From Microbispora triticiradicis (GTDB lineage: Bacteria > Actinomycetota > Actinomycetes > Streptosporangiales > Streptosporangiaceae), in NCBI GenBank assembly GCA_003260025.2, contig QFZU02000090.1:1-48481 (forward strand): 48,481 nt of DNA. Reading direction: 5' to 3'. A program made the translations under genes and the position numbers. Shown piece by piece: positions 16,132-24,136 of the stretch. A model generated the notes under the pieces. That model worked only from the letters and a program-made list of their open reading frames with translations. It was not told the DNA's origin and searched no databases. Each line of letters starts with the position of its first letter. Within the stretch, counting starts at the first letter, position 1.

Positions 16132-17442
16132 GTGACTTCCGATCGTACGATGCCCCGGCACGACCCGGGCGCCTTCGACCTCGCCCGGGATGTGGCCCCC
16201 GGCCTGCCGATGGCTCTGGTCGAACAGTGGCGGGCGAGCGGCCGTACCGCCGCCGACGCGCGGCGCCTGCTCGGCGCGCACGTCACCACCGGCTACAGCG
16301 TGGTGTCCGACTCGGCAGGGCTGACCAGGCTCAGCCGCAGCCTCGGCCTGCTGGAGGTGCTGGCGCTCATCGACGGCCCGAAACGCGTCCTGCACACGTA
16401 CGGTACGGCGGTGGGAGGCCGGGCGGTCGGCGTCTGGGCGGCGGACAACGCGCAGCTGTTCCATCCCGCCTCGATCGGCGCCGACGTGCTGCTGTCGGCC
16501 CTGCTGCGGACGCAGGACGAGATAGCCCGCCGCTGCCGGGTCCGGATCGGTGTCGGCGTCCATCACGGAAGCTTCTATGACCTGGACGGCGGCCTGTACG
16601 GCGCGGAGGCCGACGCCGTCGAGATCCTCGCGGAGAACCACACCGAAGGCGGCGAGATCGCGGTGACGGAGGCGGTCGCCGAGCGGCTGCCCGCGGGCCA
16701 TTCCTTCGTCCTGCGCAGGAAGGACGTGCCGGGTGTCCCCGGTGGTCCGCTGCGGGCCGTCTACCGGGTGCTCGACGGCCCGCGCGCCGCTTCGGCCGTG
16801 TCCGGAGAGGGGGCGTCCGGAGAGGGGGCGTCCGGAGAGGGGGCTCGGTATCCGATCCCGTACTCCGCCGGCTTCTACGAGGACCTGCTGCGCCTGGAGC
16901 GCGATCCGGAGAACGCCGGGCTCGCCGCGACACTCGCCGAGCGGCACCTGAGCGAGCGGACGGTGGTCCTGGTCGAGCGAGGCGAGGCGGACGCCGGGGA
17001 CGGGGCCGGGGACGGCGGTTCCGAGGTCGCGATCCTGCGGGGGCTGGACCTGTCGACCCTAATGCGCGAGACCGGGCGGCGCCTCCTGCCGCCGGAGGGC
17101 GCCGTCGAGATCAAGGTGGCCGGCCCGCTGGCCATCTACCTGTTCGACGAGCCCGGTCCAGCGGTGCGTTTCGCCCGCGATCTGCGGACCGCCCTGGCAG
17201 AGGCCGGGATGACCTGCCGGATCGGGGTGGACACCGGTCCGGTGCTGGCCGGGCGGACGCCGGCCGGCGTCTGGGACGTGGCCGGCGCGCCGGTGAACCT
17301 GGCCTCCAAGATGGCGCAGGACCTCGCCCCGCAGCAGGCGGTGTGCCTCAGCGAGGCGGTCGGCGCGCACGTCGACCTGGACGGGTTCGCCCTTGTCCGC
17401 CACACCGTCTCAGGCGTGGACATGACCTTCCACCAGGGGTGA
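16132..17442 (+). CDS. Tandem class III nucleotide cyclase-homology protein
   Basis: A 436-residue cytoplasmic protein with two cyclase-homology domains. Domain 1 (about 50-215) includes YSVVSDSAGLTRLS, GGRAVGVWAADNAQLFHPAS, RVRIGVGVHHG and ENHTEGGEIAVTEAVAERL. Domain 2 (about 300-430) includes CRIGVDTGPVLAG and WDVAGAPVNLASKMAQD. Metal-binding Asp residues are at best partly kept and the transition-state Arg of domain 2 is Lys, so catalysis is doubtful. A SGEGA triple repeat lies in the linker. GTG 16132 follows a TAGCGT box by 6 nt (leaderless candidate); ATG 16150 is the alternative. It lies 153 bp downstream of the STAND gene on the same strand. Confidence 0.7.
   Translation: MTSDRTMPRHDPGAFDLARDVAPGLPMALVEQWRASGRTAADARRLLGAHVTTGYSVVSDSAGLTRLSRSLGLLEVLALIDGPKRVLHTYGTAVGGRAVGVWAADNAQLFHPASIGADVLLSALLRTQDEIARRCRVRIGVGVHHGSFYDLDGGLYGAEADAVEILAENHTEGGEIAVTEAVAERLPAGHSFVLRRKDVPGVPGGPLRAVYRVLDGPRAASAVSGEGASGEGASGEGARYPIPYSAGFYEDLLRLERDPENAGLAATLAERHLSERTVVLVERGEADAGDGAGDGGSEVAILRGLDLSTLMRETGRRLLPPEGAVEIKVAGPLAIYLFDEPGPAVRFARDLRTALAEAGMTCRIGVDTGPVLAGRTPAGVWDVAGAPVNLASKMAQDLAPQQAVCLSEAVGAHVDLDGFALVRHTVSGVDMTFHQG
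16801..16845 (+). repeat. 15-bp tandem repeat inside the cyclase-like gene
   Basis: Three copies of TCCGGAGAGGGGGCG (last base differs in the third copy) encode SGEGA three times in the linker between the two cyclase-homology domains. Near-identity of the copies implies recent expansion. Confidence 0.9.
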
Positions 17443-17449
17443 CCTCGCG

Positions 17450-17482
17450 GCGTCCCGGCCGCTCAGGGGACGGCCGGGGCGC
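17450..17482. terminator. Strong hairpin between convergent genes
   Basis: A 12-bp stem (GCGTCCCGGCCG with CGGCCGGGGCGC, one G-U pair) and a 9-nt loop lie 8 bp after the cyclase-like stop and 13 bp before the end of the opposing gene. It probably terminates both. Confidence 0.65.
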
Positions 17483-17494
17483 CGGTGCGGTGGC

Positions 17495-18139
17495 TCACAG
17501 CACCCTGCCGCGCCTGGCGGCGTGCGCGTAGTCGCGCAGGGCCACGCCGATCTCCGGCCGCTCACGCAGGAACGCGTCGATCGTGCTCTCGACCAGGTCC
17601 GGGTAACTGGTGTGCCAGTGACCGAGCCCGTGCAGACCGCTCTCCACGCAGGCGACGTTCTCACTCGAGAGGGTGCCGCGCATGACGTTCAGCAGCACCT
17701 CGTCGACCCCGCGGGCGGCGGGGTCGTTCGGGCTGCCCCAGGTGGGGAAGACGTCCCACCACATGTAACAGATGCTGTTGAGGCGTTCCTCCACGGCCGG
17801 GCCGTGGTCGCCGTGGCTCAGCGCGTTCTCGCAGAGGGGTTCGAACAGCCGCTTGTGCAGCTCCCGGATCGCGGCGGCGCATTCGGCTCGCGGGTCCTCG
17901 GGCACGGCAGGGTTGTAGAGCTGCCGGAACAGCCCGGAGTCGGCCGCCAGATACCACAGACCATCCGCGAGCTGCGGAGTGGAGTATCTGCCCACGAGTT
18001 CCCCGGCGGCGCCGAGCAACTCGGTCAGCGAGACCACGACGTCGAGCGGCTCGTCCGGCACGTCGTCCAGCAGACCATCCCGCAGGTCCTCCCGTGGGCC
18101 GAACAGACGGTCGGCCCACGCCTCGCGATCGATCCCCAT
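17495..18139 (-). CDS. Hypothetical protein
   Basis: A 214-residue soluble protein that I cannot assign to a family. It begins MGIDREAWADRLFGPREDL and is mostly helical. Likely conserved points are SICYMWWDVFPTWGSP near the middle, ACVESGLHGLGHWH and a C-terminal AARRGRVL. No signal peptide or membrane segment is seen. GGAGG directly abuts the ATG, which is unusually close. GC-rich third positions support coding. The opposing cyclase-like gene ends 52 bp away, and the IS/M20 scar lies upstream. Confidence 0.7.
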   Translation of the reverse strand: MGIDREAWADRLFGPREDLRDGLLDDVPDEPLDVVVSLTELLGAAGELVGRYSTPQLADGLWYLAADSGLFRQLYNPAVPEDPRAECAAAIRELHKRLFEPLCENALSHGDHGPAVEERLNSICYMWWDVFPTWGSPNDPAARGVDEVLLNVMRGTLSSENVACVESGLHGLGHWHTSYPDLVESTIDAFLRERPEIGVALRDYAHAARRGRVL

Positions 18140-18181
18140 CCTCCGAATGTCTCACCGATCCACGGCCGGGCACAGCTGATT

Positions 18182-18264
18182 TCACGCCGTCAGCAGGCGG
18201 TCGAGGACGCGGACGCCGAACTCCAGGCCCTCGACGGGGACCCGCTCGTCCAGCCCGTGGAACA
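18182..18264 (-). pseudogene. 3' fragment of an M20 peptidase gene
   Basis: The minus strand encodes the last 27 residues of an M20-type peptidase (FHGLDERVPVEGLEFGVRV, DRLL, then TA and a stop). The first 70 bp (18195-18264) are identical to the 3' end of the complete M20 gene at 19119-19188. The fragment is cut off abruptly at 18264, where transposase-like sequence begins. Confidence 0.85.
18195..18264. repeat. 70-bp exact direct repeat, copy A
   Basis: Identical over 70 bp to 19119-19188, 924 bp away in the same orientation. Both copies encode the same C-terminal part of an M20 peptidase. Confidence 0.95.
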
Positions 18265-18471
18265 CTGGGCAAGGAGTTCGAGCCGACCGCGCAGTCCATA
18301 CCGAACTGGGTGGTCCAGGCTGAGCGTGATGAGGGCCGCCGTAAGGACGGTCTGACCAGCGCTGAGAAGCAGGCGTCGTTGCTCGACCGGCGTCACTTCG
18401 CCACCCGCGCCCAGGCCAAGGCCGCCAACTTCAGCACTGCGGGTGGATCGCTTTCCTGTCTAGTGCGTTGA
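18265..18471 (+). pseudogene. IS3-family transposase remnant (OrfA and OrfB pieces)
   Basis: The reading frame after 18265 gives GKEFEPTAQSIPNWVVQAER-DEGRRKDGLTSAEK, which resembles the helix-turn-helix end of IS3-type OrfA, and then ASLLDRRHFATRAQAKAANF, which resembles the C-terminal region of OrfB integrases. The two pieces are joined in one frame, so more than 250 codons between them have been deleted. There is no start codon and no complete domain. The 18472-18580 stretch shows nothing coding. Confidence 0.65.
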
Positions 18472-18580
18472 CCACATACGTTCACCAGGTCTGAGGACAC
18501 GCCCTTCGAGGTCCATGGCGGGTGTGCCGGGTGGCCCCACCACTTAGCCCGAGTGACGGGGCGACTGTTACGTTCCGGGC

Positions 18581-19078
18581 ATGAGAAGAGTCCCATTCAC
18601 CGGTGGTGAGAAGGAAAGCCTCCAGGCCAGCATGGACCGGCATCGCGACGCGGTGCTGTGGAAGGTCGAGGGCCTGGACGACGAGGCGCTGCGACGCCCC
18701 ATGACCCCGTCTGGGACGAACCTCCTGGGCCTGGTCAAGCATCTGGCAGCCGTCGAGTACTGGTGGTTCGCCGACACGTTCGGGCAGGAGCACGAGGAGC
18801 TCCCGTTCGACGACGATGACGAGGACGCCGACCTGCGCGTCGACCCTGGCGAGACCACGGCCGACGTCCTCGCCTTCTACGCCCGCGCCCGCGCGTCCTC
18901 GGACGAGGTCATCGAGAAGTTCGGCCTCGAGGACCTCGGCACCAACGAGCGTGGCGAGAGGATGACGCTGCGCTGGGTGCTCATTCACATGATCGAGGAG
19001 ACCGCCCGGCACGTCGGCCACATGGACATCGTGCGCGAGCTCATCGACGGCGCGAGCGGCGATCACCGGCACGCCTAG
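18581..19078 (+). CDS. DinB/DUF664 family protein
   Basis: A 165-residue four-helix DinB-like protein. The putative metal-binding His residues are in LLGLVKHLAAVEYWW and in the C-terminal IHMIEETARHVGHMD, the usual DUF664 arrangement. Related enzymes include thiol-dependent S-transferases using mycothiol or bacillithiol; the actual reaction here is unknown. There is no clear ribosome site before ATG 18581, and a TTACGT box ends 8 nt upstream, so leaderless expression is possible. It lies between the two copies of the 70-bp repeat and faces the M20 gene, ending 6 bp from it. Confidence 0.87.
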   Translation: MRRVPFTGGEKESLQASMDRHRDAVLWKVEGLDDEALRRPMTPSGTNLLGLVKHLAAVEYWWFADTFGQEHEELPFDDDDEDADLRVDPGETTADVLAFYARARASSDEVIEKFGLEDLGTNERGERMTLRWVLIHMIEETARHVGHMDIVRELIDGASGDHRHA

Positions 19079-19084
19079 CGTCTG

Positions 19085-20380
19085 TCACGGTAATTCGGCC
19101 GGCTGATCGCCCATGAGGAGGCGGTCGAGGACGCGGACGCCGAACTCCAGGCCCTCGACGGGGACCCGCTCGTCCAGCCCGTGGAACATGCCGAAGTAGT
19201 CGAGGCCGGGCGGCAGCAGCAGCGGCGCGAAGCCGTATCCCCGGATGCCGATCCTGGCGAACCACTTGGCGTCGGTGCCGCCGGTCATCACGTACGGCAC
19301 GGGCCTGCCGGTGGGGTCCTCGGCGAGCAGGGCGGCGGTGAGCTCGTCGAACAGGCCGTCGGCGGGGGAGGAGACGGCCTCCTCGAAGCTGACGAACTCG
19401 CGGGAGACCTTCGGGCCGAGCAGCCGGTCGACGGTCTCCAGGAACTCCTCGCGCTGTCCCGGCAGGAAACGGCCGTCGACGTGGGCCTCTGCCGTGCCGG
19501 GGATGACGTTGACCTTGTATCCCGCGTTCAGCATCGTCGGGTTGGCCGAGTTGCGCAGCACGCCCTTGAACAGGGCCGCCGCGCGGGGCAACCGCTCGAT
19601 CTCCTCGTCCAGCCGGTCGACGTCGATCGGCCGGCCGAGTGCCCGCGACAGCTCCTCGATCAGCCGGGCCACCTCGGGCGTGAGCCGTACGGGCCAGTCG
19701 TGGGCGGCGATGCGGGCGACGGCGGCGGCCAGCTCGGCGACGGGGTTGTCCACGGCGGGCTTGGACCCGTGCCCCGGCACGCCGCGGGCGGTCAGCCGCA
19801 TCCACGCGGTGCCGCGTTCGCCGACGGCCACCGGATAGATGCGGACATCGCCCTCGTACCAGGAGAAACCGCCGGACTCGCTGATCGCCTCGGTGCAGCC
19901 CTCGAACAGGTCGCGGTGCCGCTCCACCGCGTGCCCCGCGCCGTACTCCCCGGTGGCCTCCTCGTCGGCGAGGAACGCCAGCACCAGGTCGCGCCGGGGC
20001 CGCACGCCCCGGCGCGCGTTCTCGCGGGCCCACGCGAGCGTCATCGCGAGCGTGCCCTTCATGTCGACCGCGCCCCGGCCGTGTACGCAGCCGTCCTCGA
20101 TCTCCCCGGAGAACGGGTGCGTACGCCATTCGGCGGGGTCGGCGGGCACGACGTCGAGGTGCCCGTGCAGGAGCAGCGCGTCGGGACTGTCGCCGGGGAT
20201 GCGGGCGACCACGCTGGTGCGGCGCGGCGCCGACTCGAACACCACCGGTTCGATCCCGGCCTCGGCGAGCAGGGACGCCACGTATTCGGCGGCCCGCCGT
20301 TCGCCCGGGCCGTCGCCCGACCCGTCGTTGGTGGTGTCGATCCTCAGCAGCTCCGAACAGATCGCCGCGACCTCGCTCAT
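19085..20380 (-). CDS. M20 family metallopeptidase
   Basis: A 431-residue zinc-dependent amino- or carboxypeptidase/deacylase of the M20/M25/M40 group, near the usual full length. Metal and catalytic motifs are intact: LLLHGHLDVVPAD, CVHGRGAVDMKGT, FLADEEATGEYG (catalytic Glu pair) and a C-terminal MFHGLDERVPVEGLEFG with the last His ligand. GAGGAG lies before the ATG at 20380. It lies 67 bp after the S9 peptidase and probably belongs to the same transcription unit. Its 3' end is duplicated at 18195. Confidence 0.92.
   Translation of the reverse strand: MSEVAAICSELLRIDTTNDGSGDGPGERRAAEYVASLLAEAGIEPVVFESAPRRTSVVARIPGDSPDALLLHGHLDVVPADPAEWRTHPFSGEIEDGCVHGRGAVDMKGTLAMTLAWARENARRGVRPRRDLVLAFLADEEATGEYGAGHAVERHRDLFEGCTEAISESGGFSWYEGDVRIYPVAVGERGTAWMRLTARGVPGHGSKPAVDNPVAELAAAVARIAAHDWPVRLTPEVARLIEELSRALGRPIDVDRLDEEIERLPRAAALFKGVLRNSANPTMLNAGYKVNVIPGTAEAHVDGRFLPGQREEFLETVDRLLGPKVSREFVSFEEAVSSPADGLFDELTAALLAEDPTGRPVPYVMTGGTDAKWFARIGIRGYGFAPLLLPPGLDYFGMFHGLDERVPVEGLEFGVRVLDRLLMGDQPAELP
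19119..19188. repeat. 70-bp exact direct repeat, copy B
   Basis: Partner of 18195-18264. This copy lies inside the intact M20 peptidase gene, near its stop codon. Confidence 0.95.
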
Positions 20381-20447
20381 GCCGTCTCCTCGCCTGACGG
20401 CTCGGAGTCGCAGGAGCGAATCGCGCCGTGTCTGTCGCTCCGCTCGC

Positions 20448-22289
20448 TCAATGTGCCTCCCCGTTGTGCAGCGTCAGCGGTGGGACCTCGGGCGTGGGGA
20501 AGCCGAAGACTATCCCGTAGAACGCGAGCTCCGCCTCCAGCGCCCGGACGATGGTGTCCTCCCGCCGCCATCCGTGCTGTTCCCCCTCGAAGGTGAGGTA
20601 CGCCCACCGGTGGCCGTGCCGGGCGAGCGCGGCGGCGAAGCGCTCGGACTCGGCGGGATCGACCACCTTGTCCTCCAGCCCGTGCAGGAGCAGCGCCGGG
20701 CCCGACGCCCGCGCGGCGTGCCGTTCCGGCGACCGGTCGAGGTACCGGTCGCGGGTCTCGGGCAGCGGGCCGATCAGCCCGTCGAGGTAGTGCGACTCCA
20801 GGTCGTGCGTCTGCGCCGCCCAGCGCTCGGGGTCGGAGATGCCGTAGTGGGACACCGCCCCGCAGAAGACGTCGCTGTGGACGAGGGCGGCCATCGAGGT
20901 CCAGCCGCCCGCGCTGCCGCCCCTGATCGCCACCTTCTCCGCCCGCCCGGTGCGCAGCAGCCACCGCGCCACGGTCTCGCAGTCGCGGACGTCGACGACC
21001 CCCCAGTTGTGCCGCAGGCGTTCGCGGTAGGCCCGGCCGTATCCGGTCGAGCCGCCGTAGTTGACCTCGGCGACGCCGATGCCCCTGCTGGTGAAGTAGG
21101 CGATCTCCAGGTCGAGCACCGGCGCCGCCGACCCGGTCGGCCCGCCGTGGACGAACAACACGTACGGCGCGGGCCCGCCGCCGGGCGGGGCGTACACGTG
21201 GGCGTGGACGCCGTCGACGGTCACGGCCTCGGGCGTGGGCAGTTCGGCGTCGCCGGGCACCGGTTTGCCGGGGGAGAGCACCTCGTGCCGCCCGGTGTCC
21301 AGGTCGACCCGCACCACCTCGTACGGCCGGTGCGGCGAGGCCGCGACGCCGACGACGTGGGAGCCCTGCGCCGACAGGGTGGGCGCCCAGAAGGTGTAGC
21401 CGCCGCCGACGTCGCGGATGGCGGCGCCGCCCGAGCCGTTCGGCAGGGGGCGGTCGAGCACGCCGAGCCGCCGTTCGTCGGCGGTGCCGTACACGGCGGC
21501 GATCCGCCCGCCGGTGACGGCGAAGAACGTGCCGCCGATCTTCCAGGTGGCGTCGCCGAACTCCAGGGGGACGGGGGTGAGGTCGCAGGTCGTGCCGTCC
21601 AGCCCCACGAGGTGGATGTTCCACCAGCCGGTGGGATCGGTCACGACGTAAAGGCTCTCGTCGTCGCGCCACTCGGCCTGGCAGGTGGACGCGCCGGACA
21701 GCAGCACCCGGTGCGGGCCGCCGGCGACGGGCGCCACGCACAGTTCGGTGGCGTCCCAGGGCATGTCGGGGTGGTTCCAGCCGATGTAGGCGAGCGTGCG
21801 GCCGTCCGGCGACACCCGGGGGTTCATCAGGAAGCGGTGGGACGCGACCACGCCGCGGAGAGGGGAGCCGTCGAGCGGCACCACGACGATGTCGCGGTCC
21901 GCGCTCCGGGGGCCGCCCTGCTCCCGCACGCACCAGACCTCGTCGCCGCGCACCACCAGGTCGGCGTAGCGGGCGGGGCCCTCGGGGGTGAGCGGGACCG
22001 GTTCCCCGCCGGGGGCGCACAGGTGGATCCGGCCGTCCGCCCAGTCGGTGAACACCAGCCGGCCCTCGTGCGCGCGCCAGGACCGCCCGCCGTACTCCAT
22101 CACCCGGTTCCGGGCGTTCCAGCCCTGCGGCAGCACGTCCTCGATCGCGCCGCCGGCCGTCCGCCGCACCACGCAGCGCCGGCCGCCCTCGTGCGGCCGG
22201 GGCTCGTCCCACCAGACCTCGTCGCCCGAGATCTCCACCCACAGCGGGCGGTCGTCCACCCGCGCGACGTCCACGGCCCGAATCGTCAC
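20448..22289 (-). CDS. S9 family peptidase (prolyl oligopeptidase type)
   Basis: A 613-residue serine peptidase. The N-terminal two thirds form a beta-propeller (for example HRFLMNPRVSPDGRTLAYIG and DESLYVVTD). The C-terminal alpha/beta-hydrolase domain has the nucleophile RGGSAGG, the acid in HGLEDKVV and the His in GEQHGW. Such enzymes cleave short peptides or acyl-amino acids in the cytoplasm; no signal peptide is present. The GTG at 22289 overlaps the upstream C39 stop as GTGA, so translation is coupled. GGGGGGAA precedes it. Confidence 0.92.
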   Translation of the reverse strand: MTIRAVDVARVDDRPLWVEISGDEVWWDEPRPHEGGRRCVVRRTAGGAIEDVLPQGWNARNRVMEYGGRSWRAHEGRLVFTDWADGRIHLCAPGGEPVPLTPEGPARYADLVVRGDEVWCVREQGGPRSADRDIVVVPLDGSPLRGVVASHRFLMNPRVSPDGRTLAYIGWNHPDMPWDATELCVAPVAGGPHRVLLSGASTCQAEWRDDESLYVVTDPTGWWNIHLVGLDGTTCDLTPVPLEFGDATWKIGGTFFAVTGGRIAAVYGTADERRLGVLDRPLPNGSGGAAIRDVGGGYTFWAPTLSAQGSHVVGVAASPHRPYEVVRVDLDTGRHEVLSPGKPVPGDAELPTPEAVTVDGVHAHVYAPPGGGPAPYVLFVHGGPTGSAAPVLDLEIAYFTSRGIGVAEVNYGGSTGYGRAYRERLRHNWGVVDVRDCETVARWLLRTGRAEKVAIRGGSAGGWTSMAALVHSDVFCGAVSHYGISDPERWAAQTHDLESHYLDGLIGPLPETRDRYLDRSPERHAARASGPALLLHGLEDKVVDPAESERFAAALARHGHRWAYLTFEGEQHGWRREDTIVRALEAELAFYGIVFGFPTPEVPPLTLHNGEAH

Positions 22290-23392
22290 CAGTTCCCCCC
22301 CGAGTCCGGAAGAGTCGTACCCGGCGGGTGGACGATGTGCACGATCCCCCCGCTGCTCGTGCCGCGCAGCCAGACGCTCTCGAAGGCGGCGCGCGGGTAG
22401 ATCCGCCGTACGCCGTCGTCGTCCGGCGCGGCGGGGTCGTTCGCGATCACGTCGCCCTCCGCCGTGAACCCCGTGACGACCATGATGTGGCCGCTCGTGG
22501 AGTATCCGGCGCCGGGAAGCTCGTGCTCGCGGAACGCCTGTGAGGTGATCACCGGGATTCCGGCGGCGATGAAACGCTCCAGTTCGCTCAGCGAGCGCAG
22601 TCGCGTGACGAAGCCGTCCAGCCCGTAGCGGCCCGCGTACGCGACGCCGAACGGCCAGTTGCCGGTGCCCTGGTAGCTGTGGTCGTACATGTCCCTGGCG
22701 GCGTGGTCGACGGCCGGGCACGGATCGCCGGGAGTCACCCAGGCGAGGTCCGCCGGAGTGGGCCCGCGTCCCCAGTAGCCGAGCACCATGGTGAACGCCG
22801 CGGGGCTGCACCACGACTCCCCGCCGCCGTCCCACTGCGGGTAGTGCCCGAGGTGCGCCTTCTGCGACCGGCGCGGCACGTCCAGTTCGACCCCCCGCGC
22901 GCCCGGTGCTCCCGTGGTTCCCGGCGCGGCGCCGCCCCTCGTGCCCGGCCGTACGGAGGAGGCCATCACGGTGAGCGACCGCACGTGGCCGCCGCCGCCG
23001 TACAGGGTGACCCGCACCCGGTACGACGTGACGGGCCGGGCCGCGACGAGGGTGTCCACCGCCACGTCGCCGTCGGCGTCCCCCTGGCCCGGCAGGGACG
23101 TGCGGTGGATGTCGGCGTCGCTCTCGGCCCACCGGCCCATGACGTACCACTTGGTCAGGGCGCCGCTCACGGTCCGGGCCCGCATCTCGATCTCCAGCCA
23201 CGCGCCGGGGGGCGCGGCGGCCGTCCACGACGGCACGAGCTGGGTGGCCGGGAAGCCGATCTCCCGCTCCTCGGAGGTCCAGCGGATGTAGGGCCACTCC
23301 CGCTCACCGCCGGTCGCGAACGGGTCCAGGTACTTCGCCGTCCCGTCCTCCTGCCCGCCGACGGACCATCGGTGCAGGACGACGAGGCTCAA
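22286..23392 (-). CDS. C39-like cysteine peptidase (C39_2 family)
   Basis: A 368-residue protein. The C-terminal half is a papain-like C39_2 domain with catalytic Cys in GESWCSPAAFTMVLGYWG, His in TSGHIMVVTGF and the Asn/Asp in IANDPAA. The N-terminal 150 residues look beta-sandwich-like (WYVMGRWAESDADIHRT). No signal peptide is visible, which is odd because many relatives are secreted. No ATG or GTG suits the start; a TTG at 23392 with GGAG 7 nt upstream is the best choice. It is the first gene of the C39-S9-M20 run. Confidence 0.8.
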   Translation of the reverse strand: MSLVVLHRWSVGGQEDGTAKYLDPFATGGEREWPYIRWTSEEREIGFPATQLVPSWTAAAPPGAWLEIEMRARTVSGALTKWYVMGRWAESDADIHRTSLPGQGDADGDVAVDTLVAARPVTSYRVRVTLYGGGGHVRSLTVMASSVRPGTRGGAAPGTTGAPGARGVELDVPRRSQKAHLGHYPQWDGGGESWCSPAAFTMVLGYWGRGPTPADLAWVTPGDPCPAVDHAARDMYDHSYQGTGNWPFGVAYAGRYGLDGFVTRLRSLSELERFIAAGIPVITSQAFREHELPGAGYSTSGHIMVVTGFTAEGDVIANDPAAPDDDGVRRIYPRAAFESVWLRGTSSGGIVHIVHPPGTTLPDSGGNW

Positions 23393-23493
23393 CTGGGGCT
23401 CCGCTCGGCATACAGCAGGGTGACCACCTCGCCGATTGTGGTTTCCGCCCTGACCTGGCGCATCGGATGGTTTACGTATCCGACACACGGACG

Positions 23494-24072
23494 CTACGGC
23501 ATCGCGCGCCGTGCTCCGTCCGGGCCGAGCAGGCGCAGGAACGCGGCGAAGGCGGTGGCCGTGCGGCCGTCGTCTCCCGTGGTGCCGAGGTCCAGGAGCA
23601 GCCCGCGTACGACCGCCAGCGTCGCGGTCGCCAGGGCGGGGGCCGCCTCGCCGTGCTCGGGCCGCAGGCCCTCCTCCAGCACGCCGAGCCAGTCCGTGGT
23701 GGCGGCCTCGCGGAAGTCCGGCCACAGGGCGGCCCCCTCAGGCGTGCCGTGCACCATGCCGAACAGCCGGAGGAACGGCGCGCCTTCCGGGCCGGTCAGC
23801 GTGCGCCAGGCCCGCTCCAGCGTCCGCGCGTACGGCTCGTCCCGGGGCGCGAGGGCCTTCCGGAAGAACGCGAGCTGACGGGTCCTCGCCTGCTGGAGCG
23901 CCTCGCGCAGCAACCGTTCCCGGGTGCCGAAATGGTAGATCAGCATGCGCGGCGAGGTGCCGGCGCTCGTGGCGAGGGCGGTCAGGCTCGCGGGCAGGCC
24001 GTGGGCGAGGAGGTGGTCGGCGCAGGCGGCGAGCAGCCTGGCCCTGATCTCCGGCTGGGGACGCCGGGGCAT
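23494..24072 (-). CDS. TetR family transcriptional regulator
   Basis: A 192-residue TetR-type regulator. The helix-turn-helix is SLTALATSAGTSPRMLIYHF, followed by GTRERLLREAL, and the C-terminal part is the helical ligand domain. It is divergent from an alpha/beta hydrolase across a 64-bp space holding an inverted repeat between -35 and -10 boxes, the usual layout for repression of the neighbour and itself. The C39 peptidase begins 101 bp downstream on the same strand and could also be affected. Confidence 0.92.
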   Translation of the reverse strand: MPRRPQPEIRARLLAACADHLLAHGLPASLTALATSAGTSPRMLIYHFGTRERLLREALQQARTRQLAFFRKALAPRDEPYARTLERAWRTLTGPEGAPFLRLFGMVHGTPEGAALWPDFREAATTDWLGVLEEGLRPEHGEAAPALATATLAVVRGLLLDLGTTGDDGRTATAFAAFLRLLGPDGARRAMP

Positions 24073-24082
24073 CGCGGCCGCC

Positions 24083-24111
24083 TTTCACGTAACACGCATT
24101 ACGCTTATAAG
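24083..24111 (+). promoter_or_regulatory. Hydrolase promoter with TetR operator-like repeat
   Basis: TTTCAC (24083-24088) and TATAAG (24106-24111) are 17 bp apart. Between them CGTAA-CACGCA-TTACG (24088-24103) forms an inverted repeat. A bound repressor here would block the promoter directly. Confidence 0.55.
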
Positions 24112-24136
24112 CCTACCGTCGTCGGAGGAGGCCGTC

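Noticed and set aside
18094-18471. Plus-strand ORF of 125 codons
   Set aside because: Its first half is antisense to the unknown gene and the M20 fragment; only the IS3-like second half is meaningful, so it is listed as a remnant.
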